NCBI GenBank assembly: GCA_964468725.1
Contig: CAYXVU010000119.1
Span: 1 to 17,805 of the forward strand
DNA length: 17,805 nucleotides
DNA from: CAYXVU01 sp964468725
GTDB taxonomy: Bacteria > Acidobacteriota > Blastocatellia > UBA7656
Direction: 5' to 3'
Shown here: positions 1 to 7,345 of the stretch, piece by piece
Layout: each line of letters begins with the position of its first letter
How positions within the stretch are numbered: position 1 is the first letter of the stretch
Notes under the pieces: generated by a model
Seen by the model: the letters and a program-made list of their open reading frames with translations, nothing else
Databases searched by the model: none
What the model was told of the DNA's origin: nothing
Translations under genes and position numbers: made by a program

Positions 1-46
1 TTGTCGGGAATCGTGTAAAAGCAAAGGAAACTTGGAGAGGAGGCCT

Positions 47-595
47 ATGGTTACGTATCGTTCTGTTTTGTTGCTCAATGCGTCGTATGAACCGCTCGGC
101 GTCATCGGCATGCCGCGCGCCGTGCGCTTGGTATGGAAAGGCACGGCAGAGATAGTCGAACTCGATGGCAATCGTGTGCTGCGCTCTCCGCGTTTTGTTT
201 TCCCCGCGCCCTCGGTGATTCGCCTCGTCGTCTACATAGACGTGCGCGGTCGTCAAGGCCGCTCGGCCACCATGCGCACCCGCATCTTGATGCGTGACCG
301 TCATCGTTGTCAGTACTGCGGCACGAAAGGCACGCCTTTCGAGTTGACGCTCGACCATATCCTGCCGCGTTCGCGCGGTGGGCGCACGCAGCCGGAAAAC
401 CTCTGTGCCGCCTGTCAAATCTGCAATAACCGCAAAGGCGACCGCACACCGGAAGAGGCGCGCATGCCGTTGCTGTCGAATCCGAGCGCTCTGCGCTACG
501 GGTTGGATCTGGCCTCGGTCTATCACGCGGCAGAGTCGCGCCCCGAATGGCGCAAATATATCTTCCTTGATGACGCGAATGAACAGATCGCGTGA
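47..595 (+). CDS. HNH endonuclease family protein, 182 aa
   Basis: Small stand-alone HNH nuclease of the kind common in bacterial chromosomes; the substrate is unknown. An N-terminal region (about residues 1-75) resembles the leader of housekeeping HNH proteins and begins with a VLLLNASYEPL stretch. The nuclease domain follows: CxxC at C88 and C91, the catalytic-type pair D103-H104 in LTLDHILPRSRGG, N118, and a second zinc knuckle C123xxC126 followed by NNRKGD. The four cysteines should hold a structural zinc and H104 should be the general base; this follows from the family. The ATG at 47 is chosen because GGAGAGGAGG lies immediately upstream (34-43); a TTG at 32 would place that ribosome binding site inside the coding region. 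The gene sits about 60 bp before rnpB. The fold is clear, the cellular role is not. Confidence 0.9.
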   Translation: MVTYRSVLLLNASYEPLGVIGMPRAVRLVWKGTAEIVELDGNRVLRSPRFVFPAPSVIRLVVYIDVRGRQGRSATMRTRILMRDRHRCQYCGTKGTPFELTLDHILPRSRGGRTQPENLCAACQICNNRKGDRTPEEARMPLLSNPSALRYGLDLASVYHAAESRPEWRKYIFLDDANEQIA

Positions 596-638
596 TCGGG
601 TCGCGGGCTCGGAATTCGTCGTTCTTCTTTCCTCGTGT

Positions 639-644
639 TATACT
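639..644 (+). promoter_or_regulatory. candidate -10 box for rnpB
   Basis: TATACT lies about 15 bp before the predicted mature 5' end of the RNase P RNA, which would put the transcription start near 651. No good -35 hexamer is present; TTCGTC at 615-620 with an 18-bp spacer is the best and is weak. This is inference from position and consensus only. Confidence 0.4.
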
Positions 645-658
645 GCGAGTGGTTCTTT

Positions 659-1095
659 GGAGTGGGTCGGGCGGTCGCTGGTGCGCTTTGCAAAAGGCGC
701 GCGAGAGGAAAGTCCGAACACCATAGGGCAGCGGACTGGCTAACGGCCAGGCGGGGCGACCCGACGACAAGTGCAACAGAAAACAGACCAGCCGATGGCT
801 TCGCTTCGGCGAAGATCAGGTGATGGGTGAAACGGTGAGGTAAGAGCTCACCAGCACGCGTGGTAACACGTCGTGGCTAGGTAAACTCTCCGCGGTGCAA
901 GACCAAATAGGGATGCGTCAACAGGGCTGCCCGCCCGAAACGCGCAGTCAGCTTTCTGGCCGTCGCGTTACAGCTTCCGGGTAGGTCGCTTGAGCGCGCG
1001 GAGCAATCCGCCGCCTAGATGAATGACCGTCGCTCGCCCGTCGGTTGCCGGTCAACCGGCGGGCGGGAACAAGATTCGGCTTACAGACCCGCTCC
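659..1095 (+). ncRNA. rnpB: RNase P RNA, bacterial class A type
   Basis: Catalytic RNA that removes the 5' leader from precursor tRNAs, acting with the RnpA protein. The conserved core elements appear in the expected order: GAGGAAAGTCCGAACACC near 704-722, GTGCAACAGAAA near 771-782, GGTAAGAGCTCACC near 839-852, AGGTAAACTC near 880-889, GGGCTGCCCGCCCGA near 924-938, CCTAGATGAATGACCG near 1014-1029, and the closing GATTCGGCTTACAG near 1073-1086. The ends are set by the P1 helix: GAGTGGGTC (660-668) pairs with GACCCGCTC (1086-1094) with one G-U pair, and G659-C1095 extends it. The P18-region stem near 1035-1067 is long and GC-rich. The segment after the GCCCGCCCGA motif carries an apparent extra hairpin (939-969). 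The identity is secure. Confidence 0.96.
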
Positions 1096-1108
1096 TTGAG
1101 CTACGTTA

Positions 1109-1184
1109 ATGAAGGGTGAAGGATAACGGATGAAACAGAGATCATCCTGATTCTTCATCCTTCATTCCTCATCCTTCATCCGTT
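1109..1184. repeat. GGATGAA-rich inverted intergenic repeat
   Basis: The spacer between rnpB and the TPR gene is built from GGATGAA/TTCATCC-like words. AACGGATGAA (1125-1134) and TTCATCCGTT (1175-1184) form a perfect 10-bp inverted repeat with a 40-bp spacer. AATGAAGGGTGAAGGAT near 1108-1124 also matches, with two mismatches, the reverse complement of a segment near 1151-1167. The function is unknown. It could act as a terminator for rnpB or be a lineage-specific intergenic repeat. Confidence 0.65.
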
Positions 1185-1194
1185 AGGAGTCTTC

Positions 1195-1896
1195 GTGAAC
1201 AAGAAGAAATACCTCTTTGGCATCATCGGCTTCGCCCTCGGATTTCTCGCTATGTTCTATGTCACCAAGCGAATCAACGAAAGCAACGCCGCCACTTCCC
1301 CCGCGCCGACGACTGCCGCAGCCCCCGGCGCTCCGAACAGTCAATCGCAGCAAGGCATGATGACCAATGTGCGCGATGCGCTCGAAAAAGCGAAGAACAA
1401 CCCCAATGACTTTCAGGCACAGGTTGAGGCGGCGCGTATGTATTATCAGGTCAATCAACTTGACGAGGCGATTGAGTATCTGAAAAAAGCGCAGCAGATT
1501 GACCCGAAAAATCTCGGCGTGACCGCCACCATTGGCAATCTCTATTTCGATCAGAAGAAGTACGACGAAGCCGAAAAGTGGTTCAGCGAGGCGTTGAAGA
1601 TCAAAGACGATCCGGAGTTACGCGTTGAATTGGCTTCGACCTATCTACAGCGCGAACCGCCCAATGCCGAGCGCGCGATTCAAGAATTGCAACTGGCCAT
1701 CAAAGCCGACGCGAAGAACCCGCACGCCGTCGCCCATCTGATCGAAGCCTGCTTGCTCAAAAAGGACATCAGCGCGGCGGAACAGAATTTGAACAAGCTG
1801 AAAGAACTCGACGCCAGCAGCCAACGCATCCCGGTCTACGCGAATCTGATTGCCGATGCGAAGGCGGGCAAAGCCATCACCATTCCCAAAGAATGA
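1195..1896 (+). CDS. membrane-anchored TPR-repeat protein, 233 aa
   Basis: N-terminal signal anchor (residues about 6-24, YLFGIIGFALGFLAMFYVT) preceded by the basic MNKKK, then a low-complexity Ala/Pro/Ser/Gln linker (about 30-53), then at least three tetratricopeptide repeats between about residues 60 and 205. Recognisable TPR signatures are ARMYYQVNQLDEAIEYLKKA, GNLYFDQKKYDEAEKWFSEA and a more degenerate ASTYLQREPPNAERAIQELQ. The protein most likely sits in the inner membrane with its TPR superhelix outside the cytoplasm, serving as a scaffold; the partner is unknown. The start is GTG at 1195 with AGGAG at 1185-1189. The downstream zinc-ribbon gene begins 7 bp after the stop, so the two are probably co-transcribed. 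The architecture is sure, a specific function cannot be given. Confidence 0.88.
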   Translation: MNKKKYLFGIIGFALGFLAMFYVTKRINESNAATSPAPTTAAAPGAPNSQSQQGMMTNVRDALEKAKNNPNDFQAQVEAARMYYQVNQLDEAIEYLKKAQQIDPKNLGVTATIGNLYFDQKKYDEAEKWFSEALKIKDDPELRVELASTYLQREPPNAERAIQELQLAIKADAKNPHAVAHLIEACLLKKDISAAEQNLNKLKELDASSQRIPVYANLIADAKAGKAITIPKE

Positions 1897-1903
1897 CGTG
1901 CAA

Positions 1904-2167
1904 ATGCCGAGAGCCAAAACGGTGAGATTTCTCCTCTATCTTTTGATTGCGTTCTTGCTGGTGCGAACCATCAAGCGATGGTTGGGTGGGTCATCTGCGC
2001 CACGTCGGAGGGAAACCGGCAGAGCCGACTCGTCGTGGATGGTGCGGTGCGAAACCTGCGCTACCTTTATCGCTGAACGAAACGCTTTGCTGATCGGCCA
2101 ACGCGCTTTTTGTTCGAGAGAGTGCGCCGAAAAAGCGACCGGCCAACTGCGCGGCAGCAATGCTTGA
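1904..2167 (+). CDS. PP0621-like small membrane/zinc-ribbon protein, 87 aa
   Basis: Very small protein with one hydrophobic helix (about residues 8-21, RFLLYLLIAFLLVR), a basic and polar linker, and a C-terminal cysteine module: MVRCETC (C49, C52) and FCSRECAE (C70, C74). The layout of a membrane segment followed by MVxCxxC and a CSxxC/H ending matches the PP0621 family of uncharacterised proteins; no biochemical role is established. The ATG at 1904 is chosen because it gives a clean hydrophobic N-terminus; an in-frame GTG at 1898 is possible and an ATG at 1850 would lie deep inside the TPR gene. The ribosome binding site is weak, which fits translation by coupling with the TPR gene. It ends 7 bp from the convergent ClpX-like gene, leaving no room for a separate terminator. 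Confidence 0.75.
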   Translation: MPRAKTVRFLLYLLIAFLLVRTIKRWLGGSSAPRRRETGRADSSWMVRCETCATFIAERNALLIGQRAFCSRECAEKATGQLRGSNA

Positions 2168-2173
2168 CCTCAG

Positions 2174-3325
2174 TCACGCGCGTTTGCGAACGGCGCTTTC
2201 CAACTTCCCGTTGACCACATCAATGAAGACTTCGGCATTGGCGACCCGTTGAAAGGTTTCGAATGCCGCCCGTTCGACGGCTGCGACCATCTCGGTGTGC
2301 AGCCCGCGTGCGCCGGTTCCGCGTTTTAAGGCGCGGGCGATGATCTGATCGAGGGCGGCATCGCTGACAATCAAGCGCAAGTTTTCGGCGCTGAACTCCC
2401 CGACAAATTGGGGCAAGACGTTCTCAATCAAGATGCGGCGCAGGGTCTCTGGCGGCAAGGCCGGAAAGCTGACGATGCGCGCAAACCGCCCGATCAATTC
2501 AGGCAAAAAGCCGTACTTTTGAAAGGTCGCCGCTTCATCAATCGTCAACTCGGCGAGCACAGCGTCTTCCTGATTGTTAAACCCGATATTCGGACGGGTC
2601 TTCTTGAGCAACTCATCAAGTCCCGAAAACGCCCCGCAAGCGATGAAGGGAAGATTGCGAGTGGACAGTTGCGAGCGCTCGCCGAAAGCCGAAAAGCCGT
2701 AATCCATCGGCACCATCACGTCCGCCCCGTCGAACATGGCTAACAACTCGCGCTGCACGCCGTAGCCGGAAACATCTTTGGTTGTGCCTTGCCCCGAAAA
2801 GCGCGCATTGCTGCCTGATGACGCGATCTTGTCGAACTCGTCCAAACAGATGATGCCGCACGACGCTTTCAAGATGTTGCCATCGGCAGCATGAATGAGG
2901 CGCGTCAAAATCGTATGCACGTCATCGCCAACATACCCGCTTTCGGTGAAGCTGGTGATGTCGACAATCACCGTTGGCAGATGAAAGATGTTGCGAAAGA
3001 GGAGTTCAACAAGAAAGGTTTTGCCGCAGCCGGTCGGCCCGATCAGCAGCAGGTTTTGCTTGGGCGGCACGGTGCGCGGGTCGTGTTCTTCGACGTAGAG
3101 GCGCTTCAACCGACGAACGTGACGATAAGCCATCAAGGACACGGCGCGACGTTGCTCATCCTGCCCTTTGTAACCGAGTTCACTGAGCCTGTCGGATATC
3201 TCCTGCGGCGATGGCAACGGCAATTCGCTAATGAAATCGCGCAGCGCTCTCCTCTCGTCGCCTTGCGCGTCGTCGCTGTCGAAGGGGTCGTCGTCGAACT
3301 CCCAAATGGGTCTGTCGTCGGCCAT
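2174..3325 (-). CDS. ClpX-like AAA+ ATPase without zinc-binding domain, 383 aa
   Basis: Protein-unfolding type AAA+ ATPase related to ClpX. Walker A GPTGCGKT (96-103), Walker B CLDEFDK with D162-E163, a ClpX-type pore loop GYVGDD (130-135), the DVSGYGVQ segment (184-191), LPELIGRF (274-281) and sensor-2 GTGARGL (336-342) all line up with ClpX. An IGF tripeptide (247-249) falls where ClpX carries its ClpP-docking loop, so docking to ClpP is plausible. The N-terminal cysteine zinc domain of true ClpX is absent; instead there is a short acidic segment (about 9-25). The RKH pore loop is also not visible. The start at 3325 is preferred because AGGTGA lies 4-5 nt upstream; an in-frame TTG at 3352 is possible. 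Probably a paralogue rather than the main clpX. The ATPase family is certain, substrate and partner are not. Confidence 0.9.
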   Translation of the reverse strand: MADDRPIWEFDDDPFDSDDAQGDERRALRDFISELPLPSPQEISDRLSELGYKGQDEQRRAVSLMAYRHVRRLKRLYVEEHDPRTVPPKQNLLLIGPTGCGKTFLVELLFRNIFHLPTVIVDITSFTESGYVGDDVHTILTRLIHAADGNILKASCGIICLDEFDKIASSGSNARFSGQGTTKDVSGYGVQRELLAMFDGADVMVPMDYGFSAFGERSQLSTRNLPFIACGAFSGLDELLKKTRPNIGFNNQEDAVLAELTIDEAATFQKYGFLPELIGRFARIVSFPALPPETLRRILIENVLPQFVGEFSAENLRLIVSDAALDQIIARALKRGTGARGLHTEMVAAVERAAFETFQRVANAEVFIDVVNGKLESAVRKRA

Positions 3326-3443
3326 GATTTCACCTGCCCTCTTAGAAGACAAAAAAAGGAGAAAGAACGGCTTCCTTCCGTTTTCGAGGAGCCGATTTCA
3401 ACGTCTCAGTTCGGTACGCGTGTGATTCCTCTGCGGTTGCGGA

Positions 3444-4676
3444 TTACGGCAGAGCCGCAAAGATGATTTGCGATTGCGTAAAGCTGTGACCATTTCGTGT
3501 GCTGCAATAAAAGAGCACCCCTTCGTCATTATGGACGGGCGAGGTGTCAATCCACGCCAGATGCAGCTTGCCAGTGCTATCGGCAGCCATCGCTACTGAA
3601 TGCGCCCGTCCCCGGCTGTTGTCGGCGCGCGAAACTTGCTCGCGGTCTTCAAAGCTTGCTCCGCCATCCGTCGAACGATGGAGAAAGACTTGTTTGCGAG
3701 TCGTGCGCTCGGTGTGATAAGCGATATAGATGGTGTTGCCGAAGGTGGTAATGTACGGCTTGCGCGCTTGGCGACCTTCATCGTTGCTGATATTGACGGG
3801 CGCGGAGAAGCCTTGTCCGCCATCGGTCGAGCGCGCATAAAAGATTTGCGAATCCTCTTCGACTTCATCCGTCCAGATAACGTGAATACCGTTGCCTCTA
3901 TCTACCGCGATATGGGCTTCGATGGCGCGGCGGGTCGGGTCGGAGATCGCCAGTGGGGCGGAGAAGGTAAGGCCGTTATCAACCGAGCGCGCGAACATGA
4001 TAGCGCTGTTGCCCGCCGCCGTGTCTTCCCAAACGACATTGATGGCGTCGGTCTGATCTACACAGATTTCCGGCTCGAAGGCTGCCCCCTCCGATTGCGA
4101 GATGTCCCGCGATTCGCTAAAGGTCGCTCCCAGATCGGTCGAGCGGGTGAAGATGACGCGCCGGTTGCCGGTCTCTGTGTCTCCCCAAACGACATTGAGC
4201 GCTTCGGATGAATCGAGCGCGATGCGCGGCGAGAAAGCGGCGGCTCCAATGGGAGTAATGTTTTGCGCTTTTTTGAATTTCGCCTTCTTTTTTGTGCTCA
4301 CCAAATAGGCTTGTGAAGCCCCTTGCGTGTCGTCGTGATAGACCACATAAGCGCGAGTCGTGCCCTGTTGATTGATGGCGATGGCAGAGCCGAAAGCCTC
4401 GCCTTTCGACTTCGAAAGATTCTTGGTAAAGGGTAGGTTGTTCCAATTATTGCCGCCATCGCTCGATAAGGTGAAGAATATCTGGCTGCCCGGCGTCATT
4501 GCCGATGCCGGTTTGGTTGCTACCGACATCGTCAGATAAACCTTGTCGGACTTATCTACGGCCAGAGCTGGAGCCCGCGTTGCGCCGAAATGTGTAGGGA
4601 TTTGTGCGCGACTTGATTGCAGAAACGCCATCACGAACATGGCGGCCAACAGACTGATGATGCCTACTCTTCTCAT
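3444..4676 (-). CDS. secreted Asp-box (BNR/sialidase-like) beta-propeller protein, 410 aa
   Basis: Begins with a signal peptide (MRRVGIISLLAAMFVMAFL, likely cleaved after SSRA at residue 24). The body carries six evenly spaced Asp-box motifs: SSDGGNNW (71-78), STDLGATF (179-186), SVDNGLTF (231-238), STDGGQGF (283-290), STDGGASF (335-342) and a degenerate STRNGHSF (392-399). This is the signature of a sialidase-like six-bladed propeller. I do not see a convincing arginine triad, so sialidase activity should not be assumed; it may be a carbohydrate- or protein-binding exported protein. The ATG at 4676 is chosen with GGGG five nt upstream; a GTG at 4682 is equally open. Divergent from folD. The fold is well supported, the function is open. 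Confidence 0.82.
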   Translation of the reverse strand: MRRVGIISLLAAMFVMAFLQSSRAQIPTHFGATRAPALAVDKSDKVYLTMSVATKPASAMTPGSQIFFTLSSDGGNNWNNLPFTKNLSKSKGEAFGSAIAINQQGTTRAYVVYHDDTQGASQAYLVSTKKKAKFKKAQNITPIGAAAFSPRIALDSSEALNVVWGDTETGNRRVIFTRSTDLGATFSESRDISQSEGAAFEPEICVDQTDAINVVWEDTAAGNSAIMFARSVDNGLTFSAPLAISDPTRRAIEAHIAVDRGNGIHVIWTDEVEEDSQIFYARSTDGGQGFSAPVNISNDEGRQARKPYITTFGNTIYIAYHTERTTRKQVFLHRSTDGGASFEDREQVSRADNSRGRAHSVAMAADSTGKLHLAWIDTSPVHNDEGVLFYCSTRNGHSFTQSQIIFAALP

Positions 4677-4741
4677 AACCACCCCGATACGAAAAGACTG
4701 ATGACGAGATTTTGATGCGCAGCAAAATTCTGCGCCAAGTG

Positions 4742-4770
4742 ATGTTACACGACGGGCTGAAGCCGTTCAA
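4742..4770 (-). promoter_or_regulatory. candidate sigma70-type promoter for the Asp-box gene
   Basis: Reading the minus strand, TTGAAC (4765-4770) and TAACAT (4742-4747) are separated by exactly 17 bp. The spacer contains the 10-bp palindrome GGCTTCAGCC, a possible operator. Downstream, a small hairpin (GCGCAG/CTGCGC, 4717-4735, 7-nt loop) would lie at the very start of the transcript. Confidence 0.4.
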
Positions 4771-4789
4771 CACTCGCATACCGCGAAAT

Positions 4790-4819
4790 TTGACAATCTC
4801 TTTGTGCGCCCTTCATACT
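4790..4819 (+). promoter_or_regulatory. sigma70-type promoter of folD
   Basis: A perfect -35 hexamer TTGACA (4790-4795) and a -10 CATACT (4814-4819) with an 18-bp spacer. Transcription would start near 4826, giving a short leader of about 38 nt before the folD ATG. It is back to back with the candidate promoter of the Asp-box gene. Confidence 0.65.
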
Positions 4820-4863
4820 CTGCCTGCACATCGCCGCGTACCTTTTCGACAGAGGAACAGAGA

Positions 4864-5784
4864 ATGACCGCCCAAATCCTGGATGGCGCCCGCGTCGCCG
4901 CCGCAATCAAAGCCGAAGTTGCCGATGCCGTCAGCCACTATGCCGTGCGCTCGCTGCGCCCCGGTCTGGCCGCCGTTCTCGTCGGCAGCGACCCGGCGTC
5001 ACAGATCTATGTGTCGAGCAAAGTCAAAACTTGTGAGCAACTCGGACTCTATTCGGAAAAGATTGAATTGCCGCAGACGACGACGACCGAAGAGTTACTC
5101 GCGCTCGTCCAGCAGTTGAATGCGCGCGACGAGATTGACGGTATCCTGATTCAATTGCCTCTGCCACCGCAGATTGACGCGGAGTTGGTCTTAAACTCCG
5201 TCAGCCCGGCGAAAGACGTAGATGGATTTCACCCCTTCAATACCGGCAAACTGGCGCTCAACGAACCGGGGCTGCGACCCTGTACGCCTGCCGGAATCAT
5301 CGAGATGCTAGAACGCTACGAGATCGAAATCAAAGGCGCGCGCGCCGTCGTCTTAGGGCGCAGCCGCATCGTCGGATTGCCGATGGCGATGTTGCTCTTG
5401 CATCGTCACGCGACGGTGACCATCTGCCATTCGCGCACCCGCGATTTGCCAGCAATAGCGCGCGAAGCCGATATTCTCGTCGCCGCCATTGGTCGCACGG
5501 CGATGGTGGATGCGAGCTTCGTCAAACCGGGCGCAGTCGTTATTGATGTGGGAACCAATCGCGTGACCAACGAAGAGGATTTGCAGACCTATTTCGGCGA
5601 TGATGCCAAACGCCGCGCCGCCTTCGAAAAGAACGGCTACACCTTGATCGGCGATGTCAATCCGCGCAGCGTCGCAGAAGTCGCAGGCTATCTGACGCCT
5701 GTGCCGGGCGGCGTCGGCCCGCTGACGATTGCCATGCTGATGAAGAATACGCTCGCCGCCATGAAGATGCGACGCGGCGACTGA
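4864..5784 (+). CDS. folD: bifunctional methylene-THF dehydrogenase / methenyl-THF cyclohydrolase FolD, 306 aa
   Basis: Cytosolic enzyme of one-carbon metabolism: NADP-dependent oxidation of 5,10-methylene-THF to methenyl-THF, then hydrolysis to 10-formyl-THF, feeding purine and formyl-Met-tRNA synthesis. Family residues are in place: Y49 and the catalytic K53 in YVSSK, Q97 in GILIQLPLP, the KDVDGFHP block (117-124), PCTPAGI (139-145), the dinucleotide-binding GRSRIVGLP (165-173), and the C-terminal TPVPGGVGPLTIAML (278-292). Numbering is one off from the E. coli enzyme (K54), and the length is normal for FolD. A variable insert at about 235-257 is slightly longer than usual. The ATG at 4864 is chosen over upstream in-frame starts because AGAGGA sits at 4851-4856 and because the upstream start would overlap the promoter. 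Confidence 0.97.
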   Translation: MTAQILDGARVAAAIKAEVADAVSHYAVRSLRPGLAAVLVGSDPASQIYVSSKVKTCEQLGLYSEKIELPQTTTTEELLALVQQLNARDEIDGILIQLPLPPQIDAELVLNSVSPAKDVDGFHPFNTGKLALNEPGLRPCTPAGIIEMLERYEIEIKGARAVVLGRSRIVGLPMAMLLLHRHATVTICHSRTRDLPAIAREADILVAAIGRTAMVDASFVKPGAVVIDVGTNRVTNEEDLQTYFGDDAKRRAAFEKNGYTLIGDVNPRSVAEVAGYLTPVPGGVGPLTIAMLMKNTLAAMKMRRGD

Positions 5785-5889
5785 CTGATCGGCGCGAAGA
5801 GCGACGGCCAGTACTATCACATCGCTCGGGACAACGAATCCGGGCGGTTGACGACCAGGCAAGCCAGAGTGAAACAGAGGCAGTAAGAT

Positions 5890-6255
5890 ATGTCACACAG
5901 ACCGATCAACCTTAATGAAAAACTCACACGATTCTCCGAGCGCTGGTCGCCGAAGATCATCGCGCAGATGAACAACTATCACTTCAAACTGGCGAAGGTC
6001 GCAGGCGAGTTCGTTTGGCATCAGCACCCCGAAACCGATGAAGTCTTCCTCATCCTCGATGGCGAACTGACCATCGAATTTCGCGACGGCGCCGTGCACT
6101 TGCAGGCGGGCGAAATGTACGTTGTGCCGAAAGGGGTCGCGCATAAGCCGGTCGCCGCTTCCGAGTGCAGCATCATGCTGATCGAACCGGCAGGCACCAT
6201 TAACACGGGTGATGTCGGAGGTGAACGGACTGCCGCCAGCGATGTTTGGATTTAA
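5890..6255 (+). CDS. small single-domain cupin protein, 121 aa
   Basis: One conserved beta-barrel cupin. Motif 1 is GEFVWHQHPETDEVFLILDGEL with metal ligands H44, H46 and E51, and motif 2 is AGEMYVVPKGVAHKP with H85. All four usual metal ligands are present, so a metal-binding cupin is expected. Relatives of this size are annotated as mannose-6-phosphate isomerase-like cupins or dioxygenase-like proteins, but no substrate can be assigned from sequence. The start at 5890 has AGAGG at 5876-5880. It follows folD by 105 bp with no evident terminator or promoter, so read-through from folD is possible. The last about 20 residues (after EPAGTINTGDV) are polar and probably flexible. Confidence 0.88.
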   Translation: MSHRPINLNEKLTRFSERWSPKIIAQMNNYHFKLAKVAGEFVWHQHPETDEVFLILDGELTIEFRDGAVHLQAGEMYVVPKGVAHKPVAASECSIMLIEPAGTINTGDVGGERTAASDVWI

Positions 6256-6271
6256 GTCGCTGCGCCCTTGC

Positions 6272-6299
6272 TTGACGCACACTCCCTTACCGATAAAAT
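6272..6299 (+). promoter_or_regulatory. sigma70-type promoter of the xerC-like gene
   Basis: TTGACG (6272-6277) and TAAAAT (6294-6299) with a 16-bp spacer; each hexamer has one mismatch to consensus. Transcription would begin near 6306. An in-frame TTG at 6268 for the recombinase would precede this promoter, which supports the internal ATG at 6343 as the start. Confidence 0.6.
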
Positions 6300-6342
6300 G
6301 GTGGCAACCCGTTTTGCTCGGTCGGCGAGTGAGGATTGCCGT

Positions 6343-7260
<918 letters not shown>

Positions 7261-7283
7261 CGGATGATGCAGGAGGCGAGAGT

Positions 7284-7327
7284 TGTCCGTTGTCAGGAGT
7301 CAAGCGCTTGACTCCCGACAACGGACA
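7284..7327. terminator. 44-bp near-perfect palindrome between convergent genes
   Basis: Two 22-bp arms (7284-7305 and 7306-7327) are complementary except for one A/C mismatch (7295 vs 7316), with no loop. The outer part is TGTCCGTTGTC/GACAACGGACA and the inner part GGAGTCAAGC/GCTTGACTCC. It lies between the 3' ends of the xerC-like gene and the S9 peptidase gene, where a bidirectional terminator would sit, but no T-run follows on either side. CCGACAACGG recurs at 7336-7345, 21 bp after the copy at 7315-7324. It may instead be a repeated intergenic element. Confidence 0.6.
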
Positions 7328-7345
7328 CTAGATCACCGACAACGG

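Noticed and set aside
102..776. A 224-codon minus-strand frame across the HNH gene and rnpB
   Set aside because: It covers both a clear HNH domain and the conserved RNase P RNA; no domain is visible.
47..1095. HNH gene as a homing endonuclease linked to rnpB
   Set aside because: rnpB is intact with no intron, and stand-alone HNH proteins of this kind are common chromosomal genes.
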